Assembly: GCF_902859875.1 (NCBI RefSeq)
Contig: NZ_CADIKF010000031.1
Coordinates: forward strand, 21,977-85,976
Source of the DNA: Paraburkholderia solisilvae
GTDB taxonomy: Bacteria; Pseudomonadota; Gammaproteobacteria; Burkholderiales; Burkholderiaceae
DNA length: 64,000 bases
Reading direction: 5' to 3'
The notes beneath the pieces were generated by a model. It was not told where the DNA came from and made no database searches. It saw only the letters and a list, made by a program, of their open reading frames with translations. The position numbers and the translations under genes were made by a program. Of the stretch, positions 53,701 through 61,263 are shown in pieces (position 1 is the stretch's first letter; each line of letters opens with the position of its first letter).

Positions 53701-54876
53701 ATGAGCGTGATTGACAAGAACACCACCTTCCGCGGCTATCGTCGCGACAACGGCCGCGTCGGCGTGCGCAACCATGTGATCATCCTGCCGGTCGACGATC
53801 TGTCGAATGCGGCGGCGCAAGCGGTCGAAAACAACATCAAAGGCACGATGGCGCTGCCGCATCCGTATGGCCGCCTGCAGTTCGGCGCGGACCTCGACCT
53901 GCACTTCCGCACGCTGATCGGCGCAGGCTGCAATCCGAACGTCGCGGCCGTCGTCGTGATCGGCATCGAGGAAGGCTGGACCAAGCGCGTGGTCGACGGC
54001 ATAGCGAAGTCGGGCAAGCCGGTGATGGGCTTCGGCATCGAACTGCACGGCGATCACGACACGATCATGCGCGCCTCGAAGGCCGCCAAAGAAATGGTGC
54101 AATACGCGACGTCGCTCGACCGCATCGAATGCCCGATCTCGGACCTGTGGGTGTCGACCAAGTGCGGCGAATCGGATACGACATCCGGTTGCGGCGCGAA
54201 TCCGACGGTCGGCAACGCATTCGACAAGCTGTACGGCCTCGGCACCACGCTCGTGTTCGGCGAAACCTCGGAACTGACGGGCGGCGAACAGATCGTCGCC
54301 GCGCGCTGCGCGAACGACAAGGTGCGCGAGCGCTTCCAGTTCATGTTCGACCGCTACCAGGACATGATCAATCGCTGGAAAACCGACGACCTGTCGGAAT
54401 CGCAGCCGACCAAGGGCAACATTGCCGGCGGCCTCACGACCATCGAAGAAAAAGCGCTCGGCAACATCCAGAAGATCGGCAAGAAATGCGTGATCGACGG
54501 CGTGCTCGATAAAGCGGAAGATCCGGCGCATCCGGGCCTGTGGTTTATGGATTCGTCGTCGGCGGCGGCGGAAATGGTCACGCTGTGCGCGGCATCGGGC
54601 TTCGCGGTCCACTTCTTCCCGACCGGCCAGGGCAACGTGATCGGCAATCCGATCGTGCCGGTCATCAAGATCTGCGCGAATCCGCGCACGGTGCGCACGA
54701 TGGGCGAGCATATCGACGTCGACGTGTCGGGGCTGCTGCAGCGCGAGCAGAACCTCGACCAGGCCGGCGACAAGCTGCTCGAGTCGATGATGGCGACCAT
54801 CAACGGACGCTGGACGTCGGCCGAGGCGCTCGGCCATCGCGAGTTCGTGCTGACGCGTCTGTTCGAAAGCGCCTGA
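53701..54876 (+). CDS. suyB: (2R)-3-sulfolactate sulfo-lyase, large subunit
   Basis: A 391-residue UxaA-family protein. It starts FRGYRRDNGRVGVRNHVIILPVDDLSNA and contains GAGCNPNVAAVVVIGIEEGWT, VSTKCGESDTTSGCGANPTVG and FFPTGQGNVIGNPIVPVIKICANPRT. These separate stand-alone large subunits of the SuyB type from fused altronate dehydratases. The conserved cysteines probably bind an Fe-S or metal centre. The linked SAF-domain gene, ComC-like dehydrogenase, sulfite oxidase and sulfite exporter make sulfolactate sulfo-lyase the best call. Confidence 0.85.
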   Translation: MSVIDKNTTFRGYRRDNGRVGVRNHVIILPVDDLSNAAAQAVENNIKGTMALPHPYGRLQFGADLDLHFRTLIGAGCNPNVAAVVVIGIEEGWTKRVVDGIAKSGKPVMGFGIELHGDHDTIMRASKAAKEMVQYATSLDRIECPISDLWVSTKCGESDTTSGCGANPTVGNAFDKLYGLGTTLVFGETSELTGGEQIVAARCANDKVRERFQFMFDRYQDMINRWKTDDLSESQPTKGNIAGGLTTIEEKALGNIQKIGKKCVIDGVLDKAEDPAHPGLWFMDSSSAAAEMVTLCAASGFAVHFFPTGQGNVIGNPIVPVIKICANPRTVRTMGEHIDVDVSGLLQREQNLDQAGDKLLESMMATINGRWTSAEALGHREFVLTRLFESA

Positions 54877-54890
54877 TCGTTGCGCACGCG

Positions 54891-54927
54891 GCGGTGCGGC
54901 GGCATGCGTGACGTGCCGCCGCACCGC
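54891..54927 (+). repeat. Perfect 14-bp hairpin between suyB and the DctA-like gene
   Basis: GCGGTGCGGCGGCA (54891-54904) and TGCCGCCGCACCGC (54914-54927) are exact complements around a 9-nt loop, 14 nt after suyB. With no clean T-run it may act as a partial terminator or stabilise the suyAB message relative to the carrier gene. Confidence 0.65.
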
Positions 54928-55107
54928 GCCGCTTTGCCGCATCTTCCCGCCTCAATCCAGCCAGTCAAAACAAACGCAGTTCGCAGCAGTGCGCGCGCAA
55001 CGCGTGGTTCCTCACAACGTACAAGGGCACGGTAAATAAACGAGGCCCGGCACGCGTCGCGCGGCATTGTTCCCAATCCAGCAGCAGCGAGTGGAGGAGA
55101 CACCATC

Positions 55108-56445
55108 TTGCGCGTGCTACGACATCTCTATGTGCAAGTCCTGATCGGGCTTGCTGCCGGTATTCTCGTGGGTCACTTCGCGCCCGACTTCGGCGTGCAA
55201 ATGAAGCCGCTCGGCGATACGTTCATCCGCCTCATCAAGATGCTGATCACGCTGGTGATCTTCTGCACGGTGTCGGTCGGTATCGCGCGGATGGAGTCGT
55301 TGAAGGCGGTCGGCCGCGTCGGCCTGAAGACCATCGTGTACTTTGAAGTCGTCACGACGGTCGCGCTCCTGATCGGACTCGTGGTCGCGAATCTGCTGCA
55401 TCCGGGCGCGGGTCTGAATATCGATCCGAAGACGCTCGATCCGCAAGCGGTCGGCCGTTATGTGACTGAAGTGCACAACCAGGCGTCGACGAATTTCCTC
55501 GAGCAGATCGTGCCGAACTCGGTGGTCGGCGCGTTCGCGCGCGGCGACCTGCTGCAGGTGCTGCTGTTTTCGGTGCTGTTCGGCATTGCGCTTTCGCTGA
55601 CCTCGCGCCGCAGCCGTTTTCTCGCGCGCGTGATCGAGCAGACAAGCGATGTGCTGATGAGCATCGTCGAAATGATCATGCGGCTTGCGCCGCTTGGCGC
55701 ATTCGGCGCGATGGCATTTACGGTCGGCAGGTACGGCATCGGCACGCTGCAGCAACTCGGGCTGCTGATCGTCTGCTTCTACGTGACGAGCATCCTGTTC
55801 ATCGTGCTGGTGCTCGGCACGATATGCCGCTGGGCCGGTGTCGGGCTGTGGCCGCTGCTCAAATACCTGCGCGAGGAACTGCTGATCGTGCTCGGCACGT
55901 CGACCACCGAATCGGTGCTGCCGCGTCTGATGGAGAAGCTCGAGCGGCTCGGCTGCCCGAAGACGGTGGTCGGTCTCGTGCTGCCGACCGGCTATTCGTT
56001 CAACCTCGACGGCGCCGCGATCTACCTGACGATGACCTCGCTCTTTATCGCGCAGGCGACCAACACCCATCTGACGCTGTTGCAACAGCTCGGGCTGCTC
56101 GCGGTGCTGATGCTGACGTCGAAGGGCGGCGCGGGCGTGGCGGGCGCGGCGCTGGTCGCACTTACCGCTACACTGTCGACGCACAATATCATTCCGGTCG
56201 CGGGCATCACGCTGATTCTCGGCATCGATCGCGTGCTCAACGAAATTCGCGCGATCGTGAACATGATCGGCAACGCGGTCGCGACCATCGTCGTCGCGCG
56301 CTGGGAAGGTGCGTTCGACGCGCGCGCCGCGCGCGAATTTCTCGCGGCGCCGCCGCAAGACGTGCTGCGGGACGAACCCCAAACGCAAGCGGGCGATGCC
56401 GACGGCGGTGCGCCGCCGGCGTTTGCGCGCGAATCATCAAACTGA
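55108..56445 (+). CDS. DctA-like dicarboxylate:cation symporter
   Basis: A 445-residue protein of the DAACS family with about eight transmembrane helices plus re-entrant loops. IKMLITLVIFCTVSVGIARM, GTSTTESVLPRLMEKLERLGCPKTVVGLVLPTGYSFNLDGAAIYLT and MLTSKGGAGVAGAALVALTATLSTHNIIPVAG contain the substrate and cation sites of DctA. The start appears to be TTG at 55108, with GGAGGAG 8 nt upstream. Placement between suyB and comC suggests it imports sulfolactate or another sulfonated acid in place of C4-dicarboxylates. Confidence 0.85.
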   Translation: MRVLRHLYVQVLIGLAAGILVGHFAPDFGVQMKPLGDTFIRLIKMLITLVIFCTVSVGIARMESLKAVGRVGLKTIVYFEVVTTVALLIGLVVANLLHPGAGLNIDPKTLDPQAVGRYVTEVHNQASTNFLEQIVPNSVVGAFARGDLLQVLLFSVLFGIALSLTSRRSRFLARVIEQTSDVLMSIVEMIMRLAPLGAFGAMAFTVGRYGIGTLQQLGLLIVCFYVTSILFIVLVLGTICRWAGVGLWPLLKYLREELLIVLGTSTTESVLPRLMEKLERLGCPKTVVGLVLPTGYSFNLDGAAIYLTMTSLFIAQATNTHLTLLQQLGLLAVLMLTSKGGAGVAGAALVALTATLSTHNIIPVAGITLILGIDRVLNEIRAIVNMIGNAVATIVVARWEGAFDARAAREFLAAPPQDVLRDEPQTQAGDADGGAPPAFARESSN

Positions 56446-56509
56446 CAGGGCGGGGCGTTGCGGCCGGTTTCGGCGAGCCCCGGCCGCAACGTAATAAAGG
56501 AATCCTGCT

Positions 56510-57511
56510 ATGACGCGTGTTTCACCCGATGCACTGCTGGCGCTGGCAACGAGCGCCGTCGAACGAGCGGGTACGACGCACGAGACCGCGGCCGCGACCG
56601 CACGGGCACTGGTTTATGCGGACGAGCGCGGTCTGTCGTCGCACGGCGTCGCGCGGCTGCCGATGTATATCGCGCAGCTGCGCAACGGCCGCGTCGATCC
56701 ACAGGCGCGGCCCGCCGTCATCGCGTCGCGCAACGCCGCCGTGCTCGTCGATGCGGCGGACGGCATGGCGTTTCCCGCCTGCGCACTTGCGATCGACACG
56801 CTGATCGTCCGTGCGCGCGAACACGGCAGTGCGGTGGCAAGCGTGACGCGCAGCCATCACTTCGGCGTCGGTGCGTACCACCTTGAAGCGCTCGGTGCAG
56901 CGGGGCTCGTCGGGCTCGCCTTCAGCAACTCGCCGGGCGCGATGCCGGCGGCGGGCGGCCGGCATCCGCTGTTCGGCACGAACCCGATCGCCGCGGTGTT
57001 CCCGCGCCGCAACGGCGAAGCGCTGATGATCGACCTGTCGTTATCGCAGGCGGCGCGCGGCAAGATCATGATCGCCGCGCGCGAAGGCAAGCCGATTCCC
57101 GAAGGCTGGGCGACCACGCGCGACGGCACGCCGACGACGGATGCCAAGGCCGCGCTCGACGGCATGGTGCTGCCGTTCGGCGGTGCGAAAGGCGCGATGC
57201 TCGCGTTGATGGTCGAGCTGCTGGCGGCCGCGCTTGCGGGCGCGAACTTCGGCTATGAAGCCGGGTCGTTTTTGACCGAGGACGGCAATCGCGCGCGCAT
57301 CGGCCATCTGTTCTGGGCGGTCGATCCGGGCGCGTTGGCGGGCAACGACATGTACCTGTCGCGCGTCGAGGCGCTTGTCGAAGCGCTGCTGCAGGATGAA
57401 GACGTGCGCCTGCCCGGCCAGCGCCGCCACGGTCTGGCGGAGGCGGCGCACCGCGACGGCATCGAGATTCCGGATTCGTTGTACGCGCAACTTCAGGCGC
57501 TGGCGAGCTAG
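56510..57511 (+). CDS. comC: Malate/lactate/sulfolactate dehydrogenase family, ComC-like
   Basis: A 333-residue member of the NAD(P)-dependent Ldh_2 family (ComC, MDH2, YiaK). ALVYADERGLSSHGVARLPMYI, SHHFGVGAYHLEALG, NSPGAMPAAGGRHPLFGTNPIAAVFPR and PFGGAKGAMLALMVELL are the family blocks, and the active His is in SRSHHFG-like context. ComC interconverts sulfolactate and sulfopyruvate. Its place after suyAB supports that, though it could use malate or another 2-hydroxy acid. Partner (S)-sulfolactate dehydrogenase SlcC is not in the window. AAAGGA precedes the ATG. Confidence 0.83.
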   Translation: MTRVSPDALLALATSAVERAGTTHETAAATARALVYADERGLSSHGVARLPMYIAQLRNGRVDPQARPAVIASRNAAVLVDAADGMAFPACALAIDTLIVRAREHGSAVASVTRSHHFGVGAYHLEALGAAGLVGLAFSNSPGAMPAAGGRHPLFGTNPIAAVFPRRNGEALMIDLSLSQAARGKIMIAAREGKPIPEGWATTRDGTPTTDAKAALDGMVLPFGGAKGAMLALMVELLAAALAGANFGYEAGSFLTEDGNRARIGHLFWAVDPGALAGNDMYLSRVEALVEALLQDEDVRLPGQRRHGLAEAAHRDGIEIPDSLYAQLQALAS

Positions 57512-57562
57512 CGGGGCCGCCGGCTGCTTCAGGGGCGGCGGCGCAAGCATGCCACGGCCTTC

Positions 57563-58963
57563 TCACCGTTGCTTCGATGGTTCGACGGTGTAGGACGTCG
57601 TCGCACCTTCGATCGGCCTGTAGCGGAATCCCACGGAACCGCCATGCAGGTCCATGGTTTGCATGTGGTCCAGCTTGCCTTTCTCGCCCATGACCTGGAC
57701 CGTTATTTTGCCGCCGGCGTCTTTCGATATCACGGCTTGCGCCGTGCCCACGCTACGCACATCGCCGGGCTCGAAATAGCTGAAGGTCATCATGTGCCAC
57801 GGGTCGTTGGGCTCTGTTCCTGTGGCATGCAGCGGAGCATGGATGCGTTCGTCCGGCAGCTTGCGGCCGGGTTCGGTCGAGTACGCGCCGTTGTAGATCA
57901 GCGCGGAGAATGGTTCCAGTTTCGCGATGGAAACCAGTTCGTCGGCGCCCGATCGCGCCGTAATCCATGCGTGGTGCGCAGGATGCATCGCACGGTAAGC
58001 GTTTGCGATGCTGCGTGCGCCGTCTTCGGATACGGTCCAACGCGGTTCGTTTGACGATGTGCCGGCATGGTATGCATAGAAGCCGTGGTTATCGGCGGCG
58101 AACAGCATCGTACTGCCACGCATTGGACCGCCGGTGACGATAACCGTCGACCCAAGGCGCAATTGATCGAACGGCAGCATGATCGCGGCCGTGCCGTCCT
58201 TTCCGGCGCCGAGTTTGACGATGTCCGTTCCCGACAGTTCGGTCGGTGTGGTGGTCCATGCCCTTCCTATATACGCCTTCGCCTCGGGTACATATGAAGT
58301 CCCGTCTGTGCCTTTGCCGAATGCGATGACGTCATGCCTTGCCTCGTAGGCCGTCTTGTCGATCGATGAAAGATCGCGCGTCTGCGATGCGCTTTTGTCG
58401 TTCCGATAGAACGTGAGCGCCATGCCGAACTGCCTGATTCGCGCGATGTCGGCGGCCGGGCCAGTGGCGGGTTCCAGGTTGAGCGGCCCTTCGCCCTGCA
58501 ACCGTTTCAACGTCATGGCGCCCAGATTCGGCGGCAGGCGTGGCTTGACGGGGGCGGTTTCCTGATTGGTGACAGTGACGCCGCTGCCTCCTGATGAAAC
58601 CGGCGGTTGCGTCCTGTTTGGCGGATCGTGTCGGGTGGTTGGTTGTCTGCCCTTCGCGGACGTGGGGTGCTTTTTTTGTCTCTGCATATCGAGCCAGACT
58701 TTTGCCGGAATCTGTGGACTGTTTTGTCTGGGCGCACCTTGCGAGACGGGGCCGAGGTATATGCGCGTGACTTCGGTGTTGCCGGATGGCGTCTGATCTT
58801 GCGTGGGCGTAGGCGTTGCGGGTATTTGCGGATCGTTGGGCGGTAGCCTCGCGCCCGCTTTCCGCCGGTGGCGTTTTTGCGCTTTTGCCGCATGAACCGA
58901 CGCGGTGTCGTCCGTTTGCGAGTGAAGCCACCCTTGCGAAGCTATCGACGATGTATGGGCCAT
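57563..58963 (-). CDS. CNF-like deamidase-fold protein with serine at the catalytic cysteine
   Basis: A 466-residue protein. Residues 1-190 are Pro/Gln/Thr-rich and disordered-looking. Residues ~195-466 resemble the catalytic domain of cytotoxic necrotizing factor (CNF)-type Rho deamidases: TGGPMRGSTMLFAADNHGFYAYHAGTSS aligns with the LSGC...H motif, with S284 in place of the catalytic Cys and H299 kept at the exact 15-residue spacing of CNF1 Cys866/His881. It may be inactive, have changed chemistry, or be a pseudo-enzyme. No classical signal peptide is seen. GGAG is 7 nt before the ATG. It looks less GC-rich than its neighbours. Function is inferred by motif only. Confidence 0.6.
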   Translation of the reverse strand: MAHTSSIASQGWLHSQTDDTASVHAAKAQKRHRRKAGARLPPNDPQIPATPTPTQDQTPSGNTEVTRIYLGPVSQGAPRQNSPQIPAKVWLDMQRQKKHPTSAKGRQPTTRHDPPNRTQPPVSSGGSGVTVTNQETAPVKPRLPPNLGAMTLKRLQGEGPLNLEPATGPAADIARIRQFGMALTFYRNDKSASQTRDLSSIDKTAYEARHDVIAFGKGTDGTSYVPEAKAYIGRAWTTTPTELSGTDIVKLGAGKDGTAAIMLPFDQLRLGSTVIVTGGPMRGSTMLFAADNHGFYAYHAGTSSNEPRWTVSEDGARSIANAYRAMHPAHHAWITARSGADELVSIAKLEPFSALIYNGAYSTEPGRKLPDERIHAPLHATGTEPNDPWHMMTFSYFEPGDVRSVGTAQAVISKDAGGKITVQVMGEKGKLDHMQTMDLHGGSVGFRYRPIEGATTSYTVEPSKQR

Positions 58964-58965
58964 GC

Positions 58966-59028
58966 CGTACTCCGTATCGAATGAATGATCGGGAAACGCA
59001 TCGATGCGAACCGATTCTACGGAGTACG
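58966..59028 (-). promoter_or_regulatory. Leader inverted repeat that could sequester the CNF-like gene's ribosome site
   Basis: On the minus-strand transcript, CGTACTCCGTA (59028-59018) can pair perfectly with TACGGAGTACG (58976-58966), which contains the GGAG ribosome site and lies 2 nt before the ATG. The 41-nt loop includes the 12-bp palindrome CGCATCGATGCG (58997-59008), which could form its own hairpin. This resembles a translational control element such as an RNA thermometer. Confidence 0.55.
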
Positions 59029-59221
59029 TTTTCGGGCTAGTGGTATTTGTCCATGTCCGTATGCGGGCTGATCTCTTTCTCCTCATCATGGAAGAACGAC
59101 GAACAGGCACGATTGCGTGCCTGCGTCGGTATCCAGTTATACAGTCGGCGTTGGGCCGTCCGCCCAGCCGGAGCCGCGACGGCCATGCGCGTCGCGGCGT
59201 CGTGCGTCTTCGCGTGCGTCC

Positions 59222-60049
59222 TTACACCGCTTCCGCCGCTTCCGCCGTTTCCGTCACGTTAAAGCGCTCGGCCGGCTTGCTGCGCGACAGATTCGGCATC
59301 AACGCCTGGCGTGCCGACTCGAACGCGTTCCAGTCTGCAACGTTCGGCAGCGACGGAATCGTGACCGCTTCGCCCTGGTCGAAGCCCGCGAGCGCGGCGT
59401 CGACCATGTCTTCGGCATCCATCACGATCTGCTGGGGCAGGTTTTCGACCGGCTGGCCCGCGATGCCCCAGAATTCGGTGCGCGTTGCGCCGGGCAGCAC
59501 GGCTTGCGCACGGATGCCCTTATCGGCGAGTTCATGACGCAGCGATTGCGTGAGCGCGACCACGAACGACTTCGTGCCGCCATAGACGCCGTTCAGAATT
59601 TCCGGCGCGACACCTGCAATCGATGCGACATTGATGATGCTGCCGCCGCCGCGTGCCACGAAGGCCGGCGCGATTGCATACGTGAGGCGGGTCAGCGACA
59701 CGACGTTCAGCTTGATCATCGCTTCCATCGCGTCGACGTCCGAGTTGAGCAGCGGCAACGCGGCGCCGATGCCGGCATTGTTGACGAGCATCGTAATGCT
59801 CGCATCGGCGCGCAACACGTTTTCGACGCGGCGGATATCTTCATCTTTCGCGAGGTCGGCGGTGACGATTTCCACCGAACGGCCGGTTTCACGGGTGATG
59901 CGCGTGGCCAGTTGCTCGAGGCGGGCGCGGTTGCGGGCGACGACGATCAGGTCATAGCCGCGGCGCGCGAGGCGTTGAGCGTAGACCGCACCGATGCCGG
60001 TGGATGCACCCGTAACGACGGCGGTGCCTTTGAAAGATGTGTTCGACAT
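59222..60049 (-). CDS. Short-chain dehydrogenase/reductase
   Basis: A 275-residue classical SDR. The NAD(P)-binding motif is TGASTGIGAVYA, the NNAG motif is in LVNNAGIG, and the catalytic Ser, Tyr and Lys lie in VASIAGVAPEILNGVYGGTKSF. Position-one Gly/Ser motifs favour NADP. The substrate is unknown. GGAG is 6 nt before the ATG at 60049. It is divergent from a GlxA/AraC regulator, which probably controls it. Confidence 0.88.
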   Translation of the reverse strand: MSNTSFKGTAVVTGASTGIGAVYAQRLARRGYDLIVVARNRARLEQLATRITRETGRSVEIVTADLAKDEDIRRVENVLRADASITMLVNNAGIGAALPLLNSDVDAMEAMIKLNVVSLTRLTYAIAPAFVARGGGSIINVASIAGVAPEILNGVYGGTKSFVVALTQSLRHELADKGIRAQAVLPGATRTEFWGIAGQPVENLPQQIVMDAEDMVDAALAGFDQGEAVTIPSLPNVADWNAFESARQALMPNLSRSKPAERFNVTETAEAAEAV

Positions 60050-60182
60050 GTCGAGCTCCAGTAAGTGAGTGATTTCGGTTCGTTTCATTGCGATGCGTTG
60101 ATGCATGAACCGAAGATTAGGTGCATACTCACATGGCGGCAATGTCGTATATGCCACTTTTCAGGACATGAGGAAGATCGTT

Positions 60183-61121
60183 ATGCTGCGTATGGGAATC
60201 GTGGTGTTTCCGGGGTTTCAGATCATGAATCTGTCGGTGCTGACGGTATTCGAGTTCGCCAACCGCGCGGCGGATGAGCCGCTGTACGACCTCGTGCTGC
60301 TATCCGCGGAAGGCGGCGCGGTGCAAGGGTCGGCGGGGTTCTCGGTGACGACGCAAAAGTTCGACGACAGCCCGTTTGACACGCTGATCGTGGTCGGCGA
60401 CAACGATGCGTTGACGTCGCCGCCCGCCGTGATCGAGTTCCTGAAGCGCTCGGCGCCGGCCGTCCGGCGGATCGGTTCGACCTGCACGGGCGCGTTCAAT
60501 CTGGCCGAGGCGGGTCTGCTTGCCGGGCGGCGCGCGACGACGCACTGGTATTTCGCGGACAAGATGCGGCGCGATCACCCGGACGTGAAAATGGAGGAAG
60601 ACCGCATTTTCATCATTGACGGGCCGGTGTGGACATCGGCCGGCATGAGCGCGTGCGTCGATCTCGCGCTGGCGCTGGTCGAGAAAGATCTGGGCGTCGA
60701 CGCGGCGCGCTCGGTCGCGCGGCAACTGGTGCTGTATCACCGGCGCTCGGGCGGACAGTCGCAGTTTTCCGCGTTGCTCGATCTCGAGCCCAGATCGGAC
60801 CGCATTCAGAACGCGTTGAACTATGCGAAGCAGAATCTGCAGGCGGAATTGTCGGTCGAGGAACTGGCCGGCGCCGCGCACTTGAGCCCGCGTCAGTTCA
60901 CGCGCACGTTTCGCGAGGAAACCGGGCAGACGCCCGCCAAGGCGGTTGAGCGGCTGCGCGTGGAAGCGGCGCGGCTGATGCTGGAAAGCGGCCGGCATGG
61001 CGTGGACGTGGTCGCGCGCGAGACCGGCTTCGGCGATCGCGAAAGAATGCGGCGCGCGTTCTTGCGGGCGTTCGGGCAGCCGCCGCAGGCGATTGCGCGG
61101 AGCACACGGAGTTTGGCGTGA
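60183..61121 (+). CDS. GlxA family transcriptional regulator (DJ-1/PfpI + AraC)
   Basis: A 312-residue protein. Residues ~1-190 form a DJ-1/PfpI-like domain with the nucleophile-elbow TCTGAFNLAEAGLLAGRRATTHW. Residues ~205-312 are an AraC-type DNA-binding domain (SVEELAGAAHLSPRQFTRTFREETGQTPAKAVERLR, GFGDRERMRRAFLRAFGQPPQAI). AGGAAG 6 nt before the ATG at 60183 decides this start over ATGs at 60168 and 60105. It faces the SDR gene across a 133-bp gap. Confidence 0.88.
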   Translation: MLRMGIVVFPGFQIMNLSVLTVFEFANRAADEPLYDLVLLSAEGGAVQGSAGFSVTTQKFDDSPFDTLIVVGDNDALTSPPAVIEFLKRSAPAVRRIGSTCTGAFNLAEAGLLAGRRATTHWYFADKMRRDHPDVKMEEDRIFIIDGPVWTSAGMSACVDLALALVEKDLGVDAARSVARQLVLYHRRSGGQSQFSALLDLEPRSDRIQNALNYAKQNLQAELSVEELAGAAHLSPRQFTRTFREETGQTPAKAVERLRVEAARLMLESGRHGVDVVARETGFGDRERMRRAFLRAFGQPPQAIARSTRSLA

Positions 61122-61133
61122 TGCGTCGTGGAG

Positions 61134-61173
61134 TGCTGTACATTGCACAGCGATTGCTGTGCAATGTACAGCA
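61134..61173. repeat. Perfect 40-bp palindrome built from two dyad units
   Basis: TGCTGTACATTGCACAGC (61134-61151) and GCTGTGCAATGTACAGCA (61156-61173) are exact complements around GATT. Each arm is itself a near-dyad (GCTGT...ACAGC), and the two arms have centres 21 bp apart. It lies between the convergent regulator and aldehyde dehydrogenase genes, 12 nt after the former. It could be a terminator stem, but has no T-run; it could also be a paired operator. Confidence 0.75.
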
Positions 61174-61263
61174 AGATGCCACGTGTCGTGAGAGAGCGAT
61201 CGAATCAGGCCGGCACCCGTCGGCCCGATCGAAACCATTACGCGCAAGGCGTACGCAAGAACT

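Noticed and set aside
53251..54876. Altronate or galactarate dehydratase (UxaA/GarD) for the SAF plus large-subunit pair
   Set aside because: The two parts are separate genes with no hexuronate genes nearby, whereas a sulfite oxidase, sulfite exporter, sulfonate importer and ComC-like enzyme surround them.
61134..61173. Insertion-sequence end or transposon remnant
   Set aside because: No transposase fragment or target-site duplication is visible on either side.
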